Shown here piece after piece: positions 61,813 through 64,000 of a DNA stretch of 64,000 bases. Position numbers and translations under genes: made by a program. Numbering within the stretch: position 1 is the stretch's first letter; the number at the start of each line of letters is the position of its first letter. The stretch comes from Sulfuricurvum sp. (GTDB taxonomy: Bacteria > Campylobacterota > Campylobacteria > Campylobacterales > Sulfurimonadaceae): NCBI GenBank assembly GCA_028710885.1, contig JAQTTG010000007.1, positions 1-64,000 on the forward strand. Direction: 5' to 3'. The notes under the pieces are model-generated. The model was not told the origin of the DNA. It saw only the letters and a list, made by a program, of their open reading frames with translations, and ran no database searches.

Positions 61813-63512
61813 TGAACCAAATCAGGTTTGGGTTCGCCTAAAAAGTACCCTTGGGCATAATCGATCCCCATTGATTTGACAATTTCGTACACTTCGGCAC
61901 TGTGCACGAATTCGGCTACGGTTTTTACCCCTATTTTATGGGTAAAAAAGAGGATAGACTCTGTTATTGTTTGAGACTTTTTATTGATATCAATATCTTT
62001 GATATAGATGCCGTCAATTTTTACAATATCGAGATCTAAGTCGCCAATTTGAGCGAAATTCGAACATTGAACGCCGAAATCGTCTAAACAAAGATGGTAT
62101 CCTAATGCAGTAAGTTCGGTTAGATGCTTTTCGGCTATAGGATTTGTTAAGATACTGCTCTCTTCAAGAATTTCAAAATATATCCGGTCGGTATCAATTC
62201 CATAACGGATACGAGTTTCTTCGATAAATTGGATAAAACTGGATTCGATTAAATCCTGATCGGTAATATTGACTGAAAAATGAAGCGAGTTCGTACTGAA
62301 TCGTGCACAGGTTTGCTCAAAAACCCGTTGCGTTATTTGATACAGCAATCCGGCATATCTGGCAGTAGATAAAAAGTGATACGGTGTATAAATGATTCCA
62401 TCGTGTTCAAGACGGACAAGGGCTTCGTATTTGGATATTTCACCATTTTTACAATCAATAATAGGCTGAAAATAGGCGATTATCTTATTATTATCGAGAG
62501 CATCTTTGAGCCATTTGGTCCATTTTGTATTTTCTTTGATTTGCTGAATGACCGCCAGACTGTCGGAATAGACCTGTATCCGATTTCGGCTCATTTTACG
62601 CGCTTCGCGTAATGCAATTTCGGCTTTTTGGATCATATTACCTATATCACGTTCTACAACCCCCATGGTAACATTGATTCGATGCTCTATTTCGTTTATG
62701 AGAAAGGAGTGGCTGGTGATCGTATTTTGGATACGGAAAACCTCATTTTGAATATTTTGAAGCACTTTATTGCATGCTAATACAGCGAAAATGTCGGCTT
62801 CCAGACGATAAACGGTACACATTGGGCAGGAAGAGTCCCGTAATATATTGCCAAACTGTAGCAACATCTGATCCCCCACCTCAAACCCATACACGTCGTT
62901 AATCATGCTGAAGGCATCGATATTCAATAAAATCAATGACATTGGCTCATCGGTATCGAGATCGTAGTTGAGTTTGACCCTATTTCCAAGGCCGGTCAGA
63001 CTGTCGGTTATGAGGGCTTGATAGATCTCATTTTTTTTATTGAGAAGTTCGATAATTTGTTTGTATTGGGAAAGGGTGCTTCGGATCGTGGTATAGAGTC
63101 TATCGGTTGTTAACTCTGTTTTTTCTTTGTAGTCATTGATGTCGTAATGGTCAATAACATACCGCTCCGGTGCTACTCCGGGCTGTCCGGTTCGGATGAT
63201 GATTCTAACGGACTGATTATTGAAATGGTAACGGATGGTTTCGACAAGATCCAAACCGGCTGTTTCGCTCTCCATGACGACATCAAGCAGAATAATTGCG
63301 ATATTGTCATTCTTTTTTAAAATTTCAGTTGCTTCTGCGGCACTGTATGCGGAAAGAAAACGAAGGGGTCTGCGATCATACGTAAAATCATGAAGAGCTA
63401 GCTTGGTAAAGGAGTGTACTTCGGTGTCATCATCGACGATCATCACGATCCATGGGGCTTCAGATAATGTTTCTTCTTCTTCAGGAGCGAATAAAAGTTC
63501 ATCATCCTGCAT
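61809..63512 (-). CDS. Response regulator with dead GGDEF and intact EAL
   Basis: The 567-residue protein has a receiver domain (about 20-150) with acidic pocket DDD (27-29), phospho-acceptor D77 in IILLDVVM, and the DUF3369-like RTGQPGVAPERYVIDHYDIND. A GGDEF domain follows with RLEAD in place of GGDEF (about 236-240), so no cyclase activity is expected. The EAL domain is intact: YEALVRL, SVNITDQDL, YFEILEES, LDDFGVQ, VKIDG and the final AEF...AQGYFLGEP. It should be a c-di-GMP phosphodiesterase controlled by phosphorylation. First gene of the locus, with AGAGGAA before the ATG. Confidence 0.92.
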   Translation of the reverse strand: MQDDELLFAPEEEETLSEAPWIVMIVDDDTEVHSFTKLALHDFTYDRRPLRFLSAYSAAEATEILKKNDNIAIILLDVVMESETAGLDLVETIRYHFNNQSVRIIIRTGQPGVAPERYVIDHYDINDYKEKTELTTDRLYTTIRSTLSQYKQIIELLNKKNEIYQALITDSLTGLGNRVKLNYDLDTDEPMSLILLNIDAFSMINDVYGFEVGDQMLLQFGNILRDSSCPMCTVYRLEADIFAVLACNKVLQNIQNEVFRIQNTITSHSFLINEIEHRINVTMGVVERDIGNMIQKAEIALREARKMSRNRIQVYSDSLAVIQQIKENTKWTKWLKDALDNNKIIAYFQPIIDCKNGEISKYEALVRLEHDGIIYTPYHFLSTARYAGLLYQITQRVFEQTCARFSTNSLHFSVNITDQDLIESSFIQFIEETRIRYGIDTDRIYFEILEESSILTNPIAEKHLTELTALGYHLCLDDFGVQCSNFAQIGDLDLDIVKIDGIYIKDIDINKKSQTITESILFFTHKIGVKTVAEFVHSAEVYEIVKSMGIDYAQGYFLGEPKPDLVQ

Positions 63513-63570
63513 TTTAATTCCTCTTTCTTTGGATTAACGTTTCCTATAATAACATAAGTATTGTATATAT
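63513..63570 (-). promoter_or_regulatory. Putative promoter of the signalling locus
   Basis: On the minus strand TTGAAA at about 63575 is followed, 19 bases on, by TATTAT/TTATAG, just upstream of the response-regulator gene. This allows transcription separate from pstB. The spacing is longer than ideal. Confidence 0.35.
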
Positions 63571-63609
63571 TTTCAAAGATTGAGGGAATTTAAATGTACT
63601 ACTCGGGTA

Positions 63610-64000
63610 TCAACCGAATTTACCGGTGATGTATTCTTGGGTAAGTTTTTCTTTTGGGGTTACGAATAACTCTTCTGTATGTCCTAGTTCTATCAATTCA
63701 CCCAAATACATAAATCCTGTGTAATCACTGACACGGGCTGCTTGCTGCATATTGTGGGTAACGATAATAATACTGACGCGCTCTTTGAGCTCGATGACGA
63801 GTTTTTCAATTCCCTGTGTCGAGATTGGGTCAAGTGCTGATGTCGGTTCATCAAACAAAAGAACTTCCGGTTCTACTGCGATGGCACGAGCGATACATAA
63901 ACGTTGTTGTTGACCTCCTGAGAGGCCATTTGCATCATGTTTTAGACGGTCGCTTACCTCTTTCCAGATAGCTGCATCTTTGAGTGCTTTTTCAACACGG
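63610..64000 (-). CDS. pstB: Phosphate ABC transporter ATPase PstB (partial)
   Basis: The frame is open from the right edge, so the gene's 5' part lies outside the window. The visible 130 residues hold the signature [17 protein letters not shown], Walker [14 protein letters not shown], the His switch in [10 protein letters not shown] and a PstB-type end ([11 protein letters not shown]). It powers phosphate import with PstSCA, which should lie to the right. Strand matches the c-di-GMP locus that follows. Confidence 0.94.
   Translation of the reverse strand, partial: RVEKALKDAAIWKEVSDRLKHDANGLSGGQQQRLCIARAIAVEPEVLLFDEPTSALDPISTQGIEKLVIELKERVSIIIVTHNMQQAARVSDYTGFMYLGELIELGHTEELFVTPKEKLTQEYITGKFG

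Overview
The window looks like chromosomal DNA of a free-living member of the Campylobacterota (Epsilonproteobacteria), most like Sulfuricurvum or Sulfurimonas. This rests on gene content and order, not on any database search. The evidence includes NIF-type iron-sulfur assembly (a three-domain NifU plus NifS) and the blocks secG-frr-pyrE, pyrG-recJ, a TPR gene followed by rnhA-rnc-aroC, fliI-folE next to tig-clpP-def, and ruvC-dnaA-dnaN-gyrB. Flagellar, chemosensory-type and c-di-GMP genes, compact operons with 1-17 bp overlaps and frequent TTG starts also fit. I see no rRNA, tRNA, CRISPR array, prophage, insertion sequence or integron.

Layout. 0-5 kb: a partial gene, a Bax-inhibitor-1 membrane protein, a stand-alone ThiD2-like thiamine gene, a flavoprotein, a small unknown gene, and a leucine-rich-repeat protein kinase convergent with a BioC-like methyltransferase. 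5-9 kb: a metal locus, znuABC divergent from a DUF1007-NicO nickel/cobalt-type transporter. 9-11 kb: secG-frr-pyrE-unknown. 11-21 kb: a CPA2 antiporter, then pyrG-recJ-lipoprotein-TPR-rnhA-rnc-aroC-phoH packed head to tail. 21-23.4 kb: nifS-nifU behind a perfect Rrf2/IscR-like palindrome. 23.7-25.8 kb: an outer-membrane barrel, a BamE-like lipoprotein and an exported protein of unknown role. 25.9-31.4 kb: folE-fliI, divergent from tig-clpP-degenerate GGDEF-def. 31.5-38 kb: a small membrane protein, comM, a YeiH-type exporter and a 1,079-residue DUF748 protein. 38-44.5 kb: nrdB and nrdA on opposite strands around nitrilase, pcm, an RsmB-type methyltransferase and a low-molecular-weight phosphatase. 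44.6-49.6 kb: purB, two tandem RluA paralogues and an OlsF-like ornithine-lipid synthase.

49.6-57.7 kb is the probable replication-origin neighbourhood. DnaA boxes of the form TTATTCACA lie on both sides of ruvC and, more weakly, downstream of dnaA; dnaN, gyrB, a degenerate GGDEF-EAL membrane protein and queF follow. 57.7-63.5 kb is a single-strand signalling locus: a TonB-dependent receptor, a HAMP histidine kinase, a YfiR-family periplasmic protein, and a response regulator whose GGDEF domain is dead but whose EAL domain has all expected catalytic residues. It is the best candidate here for a system worth experimental work. The window ends inside pstB.

Three threads run across the window. 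All three GGDEF-family proteins carry broken GGDEF motifs. A short structured element recurs in three intergenic gaps (12.5, 21.1 and 53.3 kb). Many genes start with TTG in overlapping operons.
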